A stretch of DNA of 64,000 nt, from assembly GCF_004761865.1 (NCBI RefSeq), contig NZ_SJDM01000012.1:1-64000 (forward strand). Direction: 5' to 3'. This DNA comes from Crenalkalicoccus roseus. Lineage in GTDB: Bacteria > Pseudomonadota > Alphaproteobacteria > Acetobacterales > Acetobacteraceae. Shown here one piece after another: positions 36,828-47,057 of this stretch; the stretch's first letter is position 1, and every line of letters begins with the position of its first letter. A program made the translations under genes and the position numbers. The notes under the pieces are model-generated. The model was not told the origin of the DNA and made no database searches. It saw only the letters and a list, made by a program, of their open reading frames with translations.

Positions 36828-36851
36828 ATGCAGCCGCGCCGACAGCCATGA
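36828..36851 (+). CDS. Seven-codon leader ORF coupled to the CoA-transferase gene
   Basis: ATG at 36828 opens MQPRRQP and stops at TGA (36849-36851), which overlaps the ATG (36848) of the CoA-transferase as ATGA. The leader has the purine-rich AGAGGAAGG upstream, whereas the CoA-transferase ATG has no good site of its own, so initiation there may depend on translation of the leader. Whether the leader peptide itself matters is unknown. Confidence 0.5.
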   Translation: MQPRRQP

Positions 36852-38053
36852 CCGCGACGCCACCGCCCACCGGCCCGCTGAAGGGCCTCCGCGTGCTCGA
36901 CCTCACCGGCGTGGTGCTCGGCCCCTTCGCCACGCAGATGCTGGGCGACTGGGGCGCCGACATCATCAAGGTCGAGCCGCCGCAAGGCGACCTGGTGCGC
37001 AACTCCGGCGTCGCGCGCCATCGCGGCATGGCCTCGGTCTTCCTCAGCATCAACCGCAACAAGCGCTCCCTCTGCCTCGACATCAAAAAGCCCGAGGGGG
37101 CGGAGGTGCTGCGCCGGCTGATCCCGCGCGTGGACGTGCTGGCCAGCAACATCCGCCCCGCCGGCATGGCGCGTGCCGGCTTCGGCTGGGAGGAGTGCGC
37201 GGCGCTGAACCCGCGGCTGGTCTATGCCGTCGCCACCGGCTTCGGACAGGACGGACCGCACCGCGCCCGCCCGGCCTTCGACGAGATCATCCAGGCGGCG
37301 AGCGGTCTTGCCGACATCGTGGGCGAGGAGGCGGGGCGGCCGATGTTCGTCCCCTCCCTGGTCGCCGACAAGATCACCGGCATGGCGCTGCTCTCCGCCA
37401 TCCTCGCCGCGCTGCTGCACCGCGAGCGCACCGGGGAGGGCCAGCTCGTCGAGGTGCCGATGCTCGAAACGCTGACCGCCTTCGTCAGCGTCGAGCATCT
37501 CGGCGGCCTCGCCTTCGACCCGCCGGAGGGCGGGGCGGGCTACAAGCGCCTGCGCCACCGCAAGCCGGTGCCGACCGCGGACGGGTGGATGACGCTGCTG
37601 CCCTACACCGCGGCGCACTGGCGCGCCTTCTTCACCGCCGCCGGGCGGCCGGAGCTGATCGAGGCGCTCGCCGTGGACGACCCGGTGAGGCGCAACGCCA
37701 ACATCGACAAGGTCTACGAGGCCACGGCGGAGATCGCGCGCACCCGCACCACCGCGGAATGGCTGCGGCTGTGCGAGGAGCTGGACATCCCCGCCACCGC
37801 CTTCTCGCGCCTCGACGAGGTGCCGGAGCATCCGCACCTGAAGGCGGTCGGCATGTTCCAGACCATGCAGCACCCGAGCGAGGGCAGGCTGCGCTACGCC
37901 CGCCCCCCGACGCGCTTCGCCAGGACCCCCGCCGATGTGCGCCGCCCCGCGCCGCGCCTCGGCGAGCACACCGCGGAGCTGCTCGCCGAGCTCGGCTACG
38001 GGGAGGAGGCGATCCGCGACCTGGCGGCGCGGGGCGTGGTCAGGCTCGGCTGA
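36848..38053 (+). CDS. CaiB/BaiF (family III) CoA-transferase
   Basis: Transfers CoA between organic acids through an aspartyl-CoA intermediate. The 401-aa protein has the family start LKGLRVLDLTGVVLGPFATQ, GADIIKVEPPQGD and NKRSLCLDIKKPEG, and the probable nucleophile Asp145 in PAFDEIIQAASG. It lies just after the iron-type ABC operon and before an aminotransferase. The substrates are not known. The ATG at 36848 lacks a ribosome-binding site but overlaps the stop of a seven-codon leader. Confidence 0.92.
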   Translation: MTATPPPTGPLKGLRVLDLTGVVLGPFATQMLGDWGADIIKVEPPQGDLVRNSGVARHRGMASVFLSINRNKRSLCLDIKKPEGAEVLRRLIPRVDVLASNIRPAGMARAGFGWEECAALNPRLVYAVATGFGQDGPHRARPAFDEIIQAASGLADIVGEEAGRPMFVPSLVADKITGMALLSAILAALLHRERTGEGQLVEVPMLETLTAFVSVEHLGGLAFDPPEGGAGYKRLRHRKPVPTADGWMTLLPYTAAHWRAFFTAAGRPELIEALAVDDPVRRNANIDKVYEATAEIARTRTTAEWLRLCEELDIPATAFSRLDEVPEHPHLKAVGMFQTMQHPSEGRLRYARPPTRFARTPADVRRPAPRLGEHTAELLAELGYGEEAIRDLAARGVVRLG

Positions 38054-38090
38054 CGGTTCAGGCGCGGCGGGAAGGGCGATAGGGTGGGGC

Positions 38091-39254
38091 ATGGTCCCGC
38101 TCTCCCCCCACATCCGCGCCACGGACGCGCCGCCGATCCCCACTGCCCGCGCCTGGGCCGCCGCCTATGACGGAAGGGCAGGGCCGCCGCTCGACCTTAC
38201 CCAGGCGGTGCCGGGCTATCCGCCGCATCCGGCGCTGCTCGCCCGCCTGGCGGAGGCGGCCGGACGCCGCGCCAGCGCCGGCTACGGGCCGATCGACGGC
38301 GAGCCGGCGCTGCGCGAGGCGCTCGCCGCCGACATCGCCCGCGCCTATGACGCGCCGGTCGGGGCCGGCGATGTCGCCATCACCGCCGGCGGCAACCTCG
38401 CCTTCGCCATGACCATGGCCGTCCTGGCCGGGCCGGGCGACGCCGTGCTGCTGCCCACCCCGTGGTATTTCAACCATCGCATGGCCCTCGCCATGCAGGG
38501 CATCCGCGCCATTCCCCTCCCCTGCCGCGCCGAGGACGGCTTCGTGCCGGATCCGGACCGCGTGGCGGCGCTGCTGCGCGAGGGCGCGCGGGCGATGGTC
38601 CTGGTCTCGCCCAACAATCCGACCGGCGCCACCTGCCCGCCGGCGGTGATCGCGCGCTGCGCGGCGCTCTGTCGCGCCGCCGGTGCCTGGCTGGTGCTGG
38701 ACGAGACCTACAGGGACTTCCTGCCGGCCGGGGAGGACCCGCCGCACCCCCTGTTCCGGGATCCCGCCTGGCGGGAGGGGGTGGTGCAGCTCTACTCCTT
38801 CTCGAAGGCCTATTGCGTGCCGGGGCACAGGGTGGGGGCCATCCTCGCCGGCCCCGGCTTCCGGGCGGAGCTGATGAAGGCGCTCGACACGCTGCAGATC
38901 TGCGCCCCCCGCGCGGCGCAGATAGCGCTCGCCTGGGCGGTGGAGGCGCTGCGCGGCTGGCGGGAGGAGAACCGCCTCCTCATGGCGGCGCGGGCGGCGG
39001 CGTTCCGCCGCGCCGCGGAACGCCTGCCGGGATGGCGGCTCGATGCGCTCGGTGCCTATTTCGCCTATCTGCGCCTGCCCGAGGAAGCGCCCGGCGCGAT
39101 GGCTGCGGCCGAAAGGCTGGCGGTGGAGCGCGGGCTGCTCTGCCTGCCCGGCCCGTTCTTCGGCCCCGGACAGGAGCGGCACCTGCGGCTCGCCTTCGCA
39201 AATGTGGAGGAGGCGGCGATCGAGGCGGTGCCGGAGCGGCTGGCGGCGCTCTGA
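38091..39254 (+). CDS. PLP-dependent class I/II aminotransferase
   Basis: A 387-aa fold-type I transaminase. The cofactor Lys is in SFSKAYCVPGHRVG; SPNNPTGATCPP and VLDETYRDF (PLP-ring Asp and Tyr) are present, and the substrate Arg is likely in HLRLAFAN near the C-terminus. The start at 38091 gives a normal N-terminus. It is 37 bases downstream of the CoA-transferase and probably co-transcribed, suggesting amino/keto acid metabolism; the specific amino acid is not evident. It is convergent with the EEP-family gene. Confidence 0.9.
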   Translation: MVPLSPHIRATDAPPIPTARAWAAAYDGRAGPPLDLTQAVPGYPPHPALLARLAEAAGRRASAGYGPIDGEPALREALAADIARAYDAPVGAGDVAITAGGNLAFAMTMAVLAGPGDAVLLPTPWYFNHRMALAMQGIRAIPLPCRAEDGFVPDPDRVAALLREGARAMVLVSPNNPTGATCPPAVIARCAALCRAAGAWLVLDETYRDFLPAGEDPPHPLFRDPAWREGVVQLYSFSKAYCVPGHRVGAILAGPGFRAELMKALDTLQICAPRAAQIALAWAVEALRGWREENRLLMAARAAAFRRAAERLPGWRLDALGAYFAYLRLPEEAPGAMAAAERLAVERGLLCLPGPFFGPGQERHLRLAFANVEEAAIEAVPERLAAL

Positions 39255-39270
39255 CGCCGCGGCCGGGCGC

Positions 39271-40164
39271 TCAGGCGGCGCTGGCCAGCGCCGTCGCCCC
39301 GGCTTCCAGCCGCACCCACGCCTTCAGGGGCAGGTGGTCGGAGGCGACCCGGGCCAGCGGGCTGTCATGCACCTCCACCGGCCCCACCACGAGGCGCCGG
39401 CAGCCGAGAATGCGGTCGAGCGCCAGCACCGGCAGCCGGGCGGGGAAGCTGGGCGGGCCATCCGGCACCGGGCCGAAGACCGGCGACAGCGCCTGCAGCA
39501 CCGAACGCCCGCCGGGGCGCCACTCGTTCAGGTCGCCGAGCAGCAGGGTCGGCATGTCGGGACCCTGGGTAATGGTCTCGAGAATGCAGGCGGCCTGGCG
39601 CAGGCGGCAGCGGCGCAGCAGGCCGAGATGGGCCGCCACCACCCGGATCGGGCCGCGGCCGCAGGGCAGCGTCAGCTCGGCCACCACGGCGCCCCGGGGT
39701 TCCGCCCCCGGCAGGGCCATGCGGTGCAGCCGGGCCCTGGTGCCGGGCCGCACCAGCAGGCCGTTGCCGTGCCAGCCGAGCCCGTCCGGCAGGTCGGAGA
39801 CGCGCAGCGGCACCAGGCCGCTCTCGCGCTCGATCGCCGCGATGTCGAGCAGGCCGGTGCGCCGCCCGAAGCGCCGGTCCACCTCCTGCAGCGCCACGAG
39901 ATCGGCGCGAAGCTCGCCCACCACGGCGGCGATGCGGCCGGGATCGAAACGGCCATCCGTGCCGACGCATTTGTGGATGTTGTAGGAGGCGACCCGCAGG
40001 TCGCCCTCCCGCCGCGCCCCCGACGGACCGTGGCGGATGACGGGGCGGTTGGCCTCCCAGAGGAGGTCGCGTGCCGCCGCGCCGGGCACGCGGAAGCGGC
40101 GGCCGGCTCGGCCAGGATCAGGCGACGCGTCGGGACGCGGCAGGCGAAAGGGCTGCAAGGTCAT
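39271..40164 (-). CDS. Endonuclease/exonuclease/phosphatase-family protein
   Basis: A 297-aa metal-dependent phosphodiesterase. The chosen start is the ATG at 40164 (MTLQPFRLPRPDAS), though the conserved part begins near residue 55 with LRVASYNIHKCVG. Family motifs are ALQEVDRRFG (catalytic Glu), VAAHLGLLRRCR, LLLGDLNEWRPG (Asp and Asn) and ASDHLPLKAWV (Asp-His). Similar proteins act on nucleic acids, inositol phosphates or sphingomyelin; the substrate here is unknown. No strong ribosome-binding site was seen. Confidence 0.85.
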   Translation of the reverse strand: MTLQPFRLPRPDASPDPGRAGRRFRVPGAAARDLLWEANRPVIRHGPSGARREGDLRVASYNIHKCVGTDGRFDPGRIAAVVGELRADLVALQEVDRRFGRRTGLLDIAAIERESGLVPLRVSDLPDGLGWHGNGLLVRPGTRARLHRMALPGAEPRGAVVAELTLPCGRGPIRVVAAHLGLLRRCRLRQAACILETITQGPDMPTLLLGDLNEWRPGGRSVLQALSPVFGPVPDGPPSFPARLPVLALDRILGCRRLVVGPVEVHDSPLARVASDHLPLKAWVRLEAGATALASAA

Positions 40165-40272
40165 CCGTCTGGCTGAAAAGGCCGAGGCGACACGGGGTTG
40201 CCGGCCAGGGTTCGTGCCCGGCAGCAATTAGGGGCAGACGGTCGGCAATCCAAGCGCTTCGTGAAGGGGCCG

Positions 40273-40330
40273 GCCGCTTCCGCCGGGCGGAAGCGGCGGC
40301 CGAGACGTCCCGCCGGCGCGGCGGGACGTC
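40273..40330 (-). terminator. Tandem hairpins downstream of the receptor gene
   Basis: Two adjacent perfect hairpins lie between the stop of the peptide-type receptor and the EEP gene. The first pairs 40273-40282 with 40288-40297 (10 bp, five-base loop). The second pairs 40304-40315 with 40319-40330 (12 bp, three-base loop, GACGTCCCGCCG arm). No T run follows, but two strong stems in series at the end of a long operon are a plausible terminator or 3' RNA-protecting element. Confidence 0.6.
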
Positions 40331-40343
40331 CCGGGGCGGCTCG

Positions 40344-41948
40344 CTATCTACGATCGAGCCACACATCCTCCATACGCCAGTGGTTGTAGATGCTGTTGCC
40401 GGCGATGGTCAGACCCTTGACATGCGGATACCAGCAGGTGCCGCCCGCCGTGTGGTAGAGCATCGGCCGCGCAATGTCCTGCTGCAGCGCGAGGTCGGTT
40501 TCCCGCACGAGCTGCAGGCGCTTCTGCGGATCCGTCTCGGCCGACTGGGCGTCGAAGCGGCGCTGCATCTCCTCGTTGCAGTAGTTCTCGTAGTTCCGCT
40601 CGCTGCCGCAGGCGTAGCTCTCATAGAAGCCCACATCCGGATCGTCGATGCCGCGGCCCACCAGGTTCATGGCGAGGGAGAAATTGCGCCGTGCCATGAC
40701 GGTGTACCACACCGTGGTGTCATGGATCTCCAGCTCGGCCTCGATGAAGGCGTGCTTCAGGTGATCAATGAGGATCACGGCGGGGTCGCGGTAGATCGCG
40801 ATGTCCCTGGTCGAGACCTTGATGCGCAGCGGGTTGTTCGGGCCGTAGCCGAGCCCGCCCATGATCCGGCGCGCCTCCTCCCGGTTCTGCTCGACATTGT
40901 TGCCGTAGCCGGGAACGCCGGCCTCGGCCAGATCCTCCGCCGTCAGCCCCCACTGCCCGTGCGGTGGCGGCAGCATCACCCCGCCAAGCGCGAGCTGGCC
41001 CTCGCCGAGGATGGTGTTGAACGCGTTGCGGTCGAGCGTCAGCGCCACGGCGCGCCGGACCTCGGGCCTGTTGAAGGGCTCTGCCTCGCGGTTGATCAGG
41101 AGCTGGGCGGCGACGTTGGAGGGCTTCACCTCGCACTGCGCCGTCGGGGCCTGGCTGCGCACGTCGCGCACCAGCGGGATTGTCACGTCCCAGGGGAAGG
41201 TCATGTCGAACTCGCCGGCGGTAAAGGCGAGGATGCGGGTGGAGCGGCTCGGGATGATCCGCCACTCGATCGCGTCGAGGAAGGGCCGGTCCGGCTTCCA
41301 GTAGTCGGGGTTGCGCGCCAGGCGGATATGCGAGTTCGGCCGGAACTCCACCACGCGGAACGGCCCCGTGCCGATCGGTCGCTGGCGCATCACCCGCCCG
41401 TCCACGTGGCAGGGATAGACCGGCGACATGCCGGTGGCGAGGAAGCTGATGAAGGAGGGCTGCGGCCGGCCCAGATGGAAGGTGACCTCGTGATCGCCGT
41501 TGGTGGTCACGTCCTGCAGGTTGAAATACCAGGGCCGGCGCACGTTCTTCCGCCAGCCGGCGTTCCGCTCGCCGCGGATCGTGTCCCAGGTGCACTTCAC
41601 GTCGGCGCTGGTGAAGGGCTTCCCGTCATGCCACTTCACCCCCTCGCGCAGACGCAGGGTGAGTCTGGTGTTGTCCTCGTTCCAGCGCCACTCGGTGGCG
41701 AGCTCGGGCACGATGTCGTCCGGGCTCGCCGTCTCGGAGTGCTGGTTGAACACGAAGAGGTTGTTGAACACGGCCATGAAGGGCGCGGCGGTGGAGATCG
41801 TCGCCTCCTCATGGATCGAGGCGCTGGGCGGGCTATCGCGGTGGTAGATCCGCAAGGTCCCGCCCCTGGTCTGGGCCGAGGCCACGCTCATCACGAGGAC
41901 CGAGCCCAGCATGGCCCCGAGGGCCAGCTTGCCGATGAAGGATGTCAT
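40344..41948 (-). CDS. Peptide/nickel-type ABC receptor (DppA-like), family 5
   Basis: Large periplasmic receptor of 534 aa with a signal peptide (MTSFIGKLALGAMLGSVLVM, cleaved near ASAQ). The conserved family 5 pattern is present: RLREGVKWHDGKPFTSADV, GTGPFRVVEFRPN, IRLARNPDYW and RRAVALTLDRNAF. Ligands of the family include peptides, opines and glutathione. It is the last gene of the seven-gene operon, starting at an ATGA overlap with the acyl-CoA synthetase gene, which is unusual because receptors normally come first. Confidence 0.92.
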   Translation of the reverse strand: MTSFIGKLALGAMLGSVLVMSVASAQTRGGTLRIYHRDSPPSASIHEEATISTAAPFMAVFNNLFVFNQHSETASPDDIVPELATEWRWNEDNTRLTLRLREGVKWHDGKPFTSADVKCTWDTIRGERNAGWRKNVRRPWYFNLQDVTTNGDHEVTFHLGRPQPSFISFLATGMSPVYPCHVDGRVMRQRPIGTGPFRVVEFRPNSHIRLARNPDYWKPDRPFLDAIEWRIIPSRSTRILAFTAGEFDMTFPWDVTIPLVRDVRSQAPTAQCEVKPSNVAAQLLINREAEPFNRPEVRRAVALTLDRNAFNTILGEGQLALGGVMLPPPHGQWGLTAEDLAEAGVPGYGNNVEQNREEARRIMGGLGYGPNNPLRIKVSTRDIAIYRDPAVILIDHLKHAFIEAELEIHDTTVWYTVMARRNFSLAMNLVGRGIDDPDVGFYESYACGSERNYENYCNEEMQRRFDAQSAETDPQKRLQLVRETDLALQQDIARPMLYHTAGGTCWYPHVKGLTIAGNSIYNHWRMEDVWLDRR

Positions 41949-44119
41949 TGCTCCGTTTCCTCCCTGCTCTGCTTCGCCCGGTTCCGCTCCTCCCTGCGGA
42001 CCACCAGGGCATCCACGACCGTCAGCCCCTCTCCGGCAGGATGAACGATCACGGGGTTGAGGTCTATTTCCTCGATATCCTCGGCGAAGTCGCCGGCGAA
42101 GCGCCCGAGCCGCACCATCAGCCCGACCAGCGCCTCGACATCGGCCGGTGGCGCGCCGCGCACCCCCTTCAGCAGCGCCGCGCCCTTCAGTCCGGCCAGC
42201 AGCGCCCGCGCCTCCTCCGCGCCGAGGGGCGCGGGAGCGAAGGCGACGTCGCGCAGCACCTCGACATGAATGCCGCCCAGGCCGACCATCAGCATCGGCC
42301 CGAAATCCCGGTCGCGGCTGACGCCGAGGATGATCTCCTGGCCGGGCGGCGCCATCCTCTGCACCAGCACGCCGCGGATCGTGGCATCCGGGCGGGCGGC
42401 GCGGGCGCGTTCCAGCATGTCGCGGCAGGCGGCGCGCACCGCCTCCGCCGAGGCGAGGTTCAGCGCCACGCCGCCGATCTCGGTCTTGTGCGGGATCTCC
42501 GGGGACTGGATCTTCAGCGCCACAGGGAAGCCGAGGCGCGCCGCGACCGCGGCCGCCTCCTCCGGGCCGGCGGCCAGGCTCTCGGGCGGGCGCGGCACCC
42601 CGTAGGCCTCGAGCAATTCCTTCGCCTCGTGCTCGCAGAGGATCCGCCCCGCCCCGCGCAGCCGCTCCCCGACCCCGGCCGCGGGGGGCGGTGTCGGCTC
42701 CGGGAGGCGCGCGCCCAGACCTTCTCGGAACCGTCGGTAGTCGGCCATGGCACGGATCGCCCGGGCGCAGTTCGGCATGCTGGTGAAGATCGGCACGCCG
42801 CACGCCGCCGCCAGATCCACCGCCTCCTGCACCGCCCGCGTGTAAGCGCAGAACAGCACCGGCTTCTCGGGATGGGAGGCGACCTGCGCCAGCTTCTCCT
42901 GGTCCTCGCGCAGCCGATGCGCGTTGGCGACGGAGCCGACGATCACCACGGCATCGACGACCGGCGAGCGCTGCAGGATGCCGACCACATGCGCGTAGCC
43001 CACCTTGCCGATCGCCCCCGCAGTGAGGTCTACCGGATTCGCCGCCGTGCCGTAGGAAGGCATCAGCGCCGCGATCTCGCGCCGCGTCGCCTCGTCGAGC
43101 GGCGGGACCTCCAGCCCGTGTGCGACCAGCGTCTCCGCCATCCACACCGCGGCGCCGCCCGAGCCCGACATGACGGCGACGCGCCGTCCCCTCGGCAGCG
43201 GGCAGAAGGCGAAGCCCGCCGCGATGTCGAGCATCTGGTCCATGTCCTCGCCGCGGATGACGCCGTGGCGGCGGAACACCGCCTCATAGGCGGCGTCCGA
43301 GCCGGCCAGCGCGCCGGTGTGCGAGGCCGCGGCGCGGCGCGCCACCTCCGAGCGGCCCATCTTGGCGACGATCAGCGGCTTGCCGCGCTCGGCCGCCTTG
43401 GTGGCGGCGCGCAGGAAGGTCTGCGGATTCCGCACCGCCTCCAGATAGAGGAGGAAGATGTCGGCGCGGTCGGCGTCGATCAGGTGCTCGACCAGGTCGA
43501 AGCCCTCGAGCGCCGCCTCGTTGCCGGTGCTGGCGAGCACCTCGAAGCGGAGCTGCCGCGGCCGGCCACGGTGGAAGAAGGCGAAGCCGATGCCGCCGCT
43601 CTGCGCCGCCACGGCGATGCGCCGGCCCCGCGTGACGTCCGGCAGCAGGGGCTGCGCGTAGTCCTCGACCGCCGGGCTGAAGGTGGCGACCACCTGCGCC
43701 GGGGCGTTGAAGAAGCCTTCGGCGTTCGGGCCGCACACCGCCATGTCGTAGCGGGCGGCGATCTCGCGCACCGCCCGCTGCAGCGCCGGCCCCGACTCGC
43801 TCGCCTCCTCCGCGAAGCCGGAGCTGATGATGTAGGCGGCCTTCACGCCGGCCCGGCCGCACTCCTCCAGCGCCTCCGGCACCGCGGCGGCGGGGATGAC
43901 GACGACGGCGAGGTCCACCCGCTCCGGCACCTCGGCGATGCTGCGATAGGCCCTGCGGCCCTGGATCTCGGCGTGGCTGCGGCTGATGGGATGAACCGGG
44001 CCGGGGAAGCCGCGCGCCTGGAGCACGTGCTGGATCTTCCCGCGGATGATCGTCGTGTCCGGGGAGGCGCCGATGATGGCGATGCTTCGCGGCGCCAGCA
44101 GCGCGTCCAGGTCCGGCAT
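41945..44119 (-). CDS. ADP-forming acyl-CoA synthetase (acetate--CoA ligase family)
   Basis: Forms an acyl-CoA from an acid with ATP going to ADP, or the reverse. The 724-aa protein is a fused alpha-beta form: an N-terminal CoA-binding Rossmann part (APRSIAIIGASPD), CoA-ligase domains, and the phospho-histidine His267 in AASHTGALAG. The C-terminal ATP-grasp part begins near residue 490 and has VALKIQSPEIPHKTEIGGV and EIDLNPVIVHP. It lies between a crotonase gene and the receptor gene, with four-base spacing on one side and overlap on the other, so it belongs to the transport operon. Confidence 0.92.
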   Translation of the reverse strand: MPDLDALLAPRSIAIIGASPDTTIIRGKIQHVLQARGFPGPVHPISRSHAEIQGRRAYRSIAEVPERVDLAVVVIPAAAVPEALEECGRAGVKAAYIISSGFAEEASESGPALQRAVREIAARYDMAVCGPNAEGFFNAPAQVVATFSPAVEDYAQPLLPDVTRGRRIAVAAQSGGIGFAFFHRGRPRQLRFEVLASTGNEAALEGFDLVEHLIDADRADIFLLYLEAVRNPQTFLRAATKAAERGKPLIVAKMGRSEVARRAAASHTGALAGSDAAYEAVFRRHGVIRGEDMDQMLDIAAGFAFCPLPRGRRVAVMSGSGGAAVWMAETLVAHGLEVPPLDEATRREIAALMPSYGTAANPVDLTAGAIGKVGYAHVVGILQRSPVVDAVVIVGSVANAHRLREDQEKLAQVASHPEKPVLFCAYTRAVQEAVDLAAACGVPIFTSMPNCARAIRAMADYRRFREGLGARLPEPTPPPAAGVGERLRGAGRILCEHEAKELLEAYGVPRPPESLAAGPEEAAAVAARLGFPVALKIQSPEIPHKTEIGGVALNLASAEAVRAACRDMLERARAARPDATIRGVLVQRMAPPGQEIILGVSRDRDFGPMLMVGLGGIHVEVLRDVAFAPAPLGAEEARALLAGLKGAALLKGVRGAPPADVEALVGLMVRLGRFAGDFAEDIEEIDLNPVIVHPAGEGLTVVDALVVRREERNRAKQSREETEQ

Positions 44120-44123
44120 CGCC

Positions 44124-44912
44124 CTAGCGCCCCGCGAAGTCCGGCAGCCGCCGCTCGGCCATGGCCTTCACGCCCTCGCGGAAATCCTCGGTGCGGCGCA
44201 GCCATTCCTGCTCGACGAGTTCGCGCTCCGTCGCCGCCTCCACCGCGTCGGCGAGGCCGCGGCGCACCGTCTCGCGGGTGGACAAAACTGCGAGCGGCGC
44301 CGACTGTGCGATCTCCGTCGCCAGCGCCTCCGCCGCTCCCCGCACCTCCTCGAGCGGCACCAGCATGTCGGCGAGGCCGATGCGCACCGCCTCCTCGCCG
44401 TTGATGCGCCGGCTGGTGTAGAACAGCAGCGCCGCCTGCTGCGCGCCGACCAGGCGCGGCAGAGTGGCGGTCAGCCCGAAGCCGGGATGGAAGCCGAGGC
44501 GGGTGAAGTTGGCGCTGAAGCGCGCCTCCGGGCAGGCCACCCGGAAATCCGCCATGCAGGCGAGGCCGAGGCCGCCGCCGATCGCCGGCCCCTGCACCGC
44601 GGCGACCACCGGCTTGCGGGTGCGGAACAGCCGGATCGCCTCCTTGTAAAGGTGCTTCTGCGCGCCCGTGCGCGGCTCGTTCCCCTGCTCGTCGCGGCGC
44701 GAGAAGTCGGCGCCGGCGCAGAACGCCTTGCCCTGCGCCGCCAGCACGAGGGCGCGGATGGCGGGGTCGGCGTCCGCCGCCTCGAAGGCGGCGGCGATCT
44801 CCCGGATCATCTGCACGTCGAAGAAATTGTGCGGCGGCCGGCGGATCTCGACGGTGAGGACATGCCCCTTGGCGGCGACGCCGATGCTGGTGAACTGCCC
44901 GCTCTCGTTCAT
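44124..44912 (-). CDS. Enoyl-CoA hydratase/isomerase-family protein (crotonase fold)
   Basis: A 262-aa crotonase. Oxyanion-hole segments are AFCAGAD (63-69) and IGGGLG (111-116). In classical hydratase the catalytic glutamates occupy the positions that are Gly116 and Phe136 here (GGGLGLA and FSANFTRLG), so neither is present. A non-hydratase reaction, such as isomerisation, decarboxylation or hydrolysis, or an unusual mechanism is therefore likely. The remaining fold is complete. It is encoded between ABC ATPase and acyl-CoA synthetase genes, so it probably acts on the CoA ester of the imported molecule. Confidence 0.88.
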   Translation of the reverse strand: MNESGQFTSIGVAAKGHVLTVEIRRPPHNFFDVQMIREIAAAFEAADADPAIRALVLAAQGKAFCAGADFSRRDEQGNEPRTGAQKHLYKEAIRLFRTRKPVVAAVQGPAIGGGLGLACMADFRVACPEARFSANFTRLGFHPGFGLTATLPRLVGAQQAALLFYTSRRINGEEAVRIGLADMLVPLEEVRGAAEALATEIAQSAPLAVLSTRETVRRGLADAVEAATERELVEQEWLRRTEDFREGVKAMAERRLPDFAGR

Positions 44913-44947
44913 GGAAGGACTCGCGCTGTGGGTGGAAGGTGCATGGG

Positions 44948-45963
44948 CTAACGCAGGTGGCACGCGACGACGTGGCCGGGGGCGACTTCCTTCGCCACCG
45001 GCACCTCGCGCCGGCAGCGTTCCTCGGCGTAGGGGCAGCGGGTGTGGAAGTGGCAGCCCGGCGGCGGGCGGATCGGGCTCGGCACGTCGCCCTGCAGGAT
45101 GCGCCGCTTGCGCTTCTGCCGCGGGTTCGGCACCGGCACCGCCGCGAGCAGGGCCTCGGTGTAGGGGTGCTGCGGGTCGGTGAACAGCGTCCGCGTGTCG
45201 GCCAGCTCGACGATGCGGCCGAGATACATCACCGCGATGCGGTGGCTTATGTGCTTCACCACCGCGAGGTCGTGGGCGATGAACAGATAGGAGAGGCGCT
45301 TCTCCTGCTGCAGGTCCATCAGCAGGTTGATCACCTGCGCCTGGATCGAGACGTCGAGCGCGGAGACCGGCTCGTCGCCGATGATCAGCTTCGGGTCGAG
45401 CGTGAGGGCGCGGGCGATGCCGATGCGCTGGCGCTGTCCGCCCGAGAATTCGTGCGGATAGTTCTTCATCTGCGCCGCGCGCAGCCCGACGCGCTCGAAG
45501 AGCGCCGCGACCCGCTCCTCCCGTTCCTTCGCGGTGCCGATGCCGTGCACGTAGAGCGGCTCGCCCACGATCCGCCCCACCGGCATGCGCGGATTGAGCG
45601 AGGAGTAGGGATCCTGGAAGATGATCTGCATCTCGCGCCGGTGCGGCCGCATCTCGGCCTTGGACAGGCGCGTGATGTCGTGCCCGTTCAGGCGGATCCG
45701 GCCCGACGTCGGCTCGACCAGGCGCATGACCGCGCGCCCGACCGTGGACTTGCCGCAGCCGCTCTCGCCCACGAGGCCGAGCGTCTCGCCCTGCGCGATC
45801 GAGAAGCTGACGCCGTCCACGGCATAGACATGGCCGACGGTGCGCCTGAGGATGCCCTTGCGGACGGGGAAGTGCTTCTTCAGCTCCTTCACCTCGAGCA
45901 CCGGCTCGGCGGCGAGGTTGGCGCCGCCTCCGGGCCGCCGTTCCTGCAGCAGGCTTCCGGACA

Positions 45964-45964
<1 letters not shown>
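44948..45964 (-). CDS. Oligopeptide-type ABC ATPase (DppF-like)
   Basis: One of two ATPases of the importer, 338 aa. Walker [10 protein letters not shown], signature FSGGQRQR, Walker [13 protein letters not shown] and the switch His in IAHDLAVV. The C-terminal oligopeptide-type tail carries conserved cysteines ([13 protein letters not shown]). The start at 45964 overlaps the stop of the partner ATPase gene by one base (TGATG). DppF and DppD normally form a heterodimer. Confidence 0.94.
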
Positions 45965-47028
<1,064 letters not shown>

Positions 47029-47057
47029 TCCGTTCCCTCCCTCCCCCGCCCGGTTCC

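Noticed and set aside
40165-40272. Extra copy of the dispersed repeat upstream of the EEP-family gene
   Set aside because: The stretch is intergenic and less GC-rich but does not share the GTTTCC, CACGCTCC or CGCGATCC blocks.
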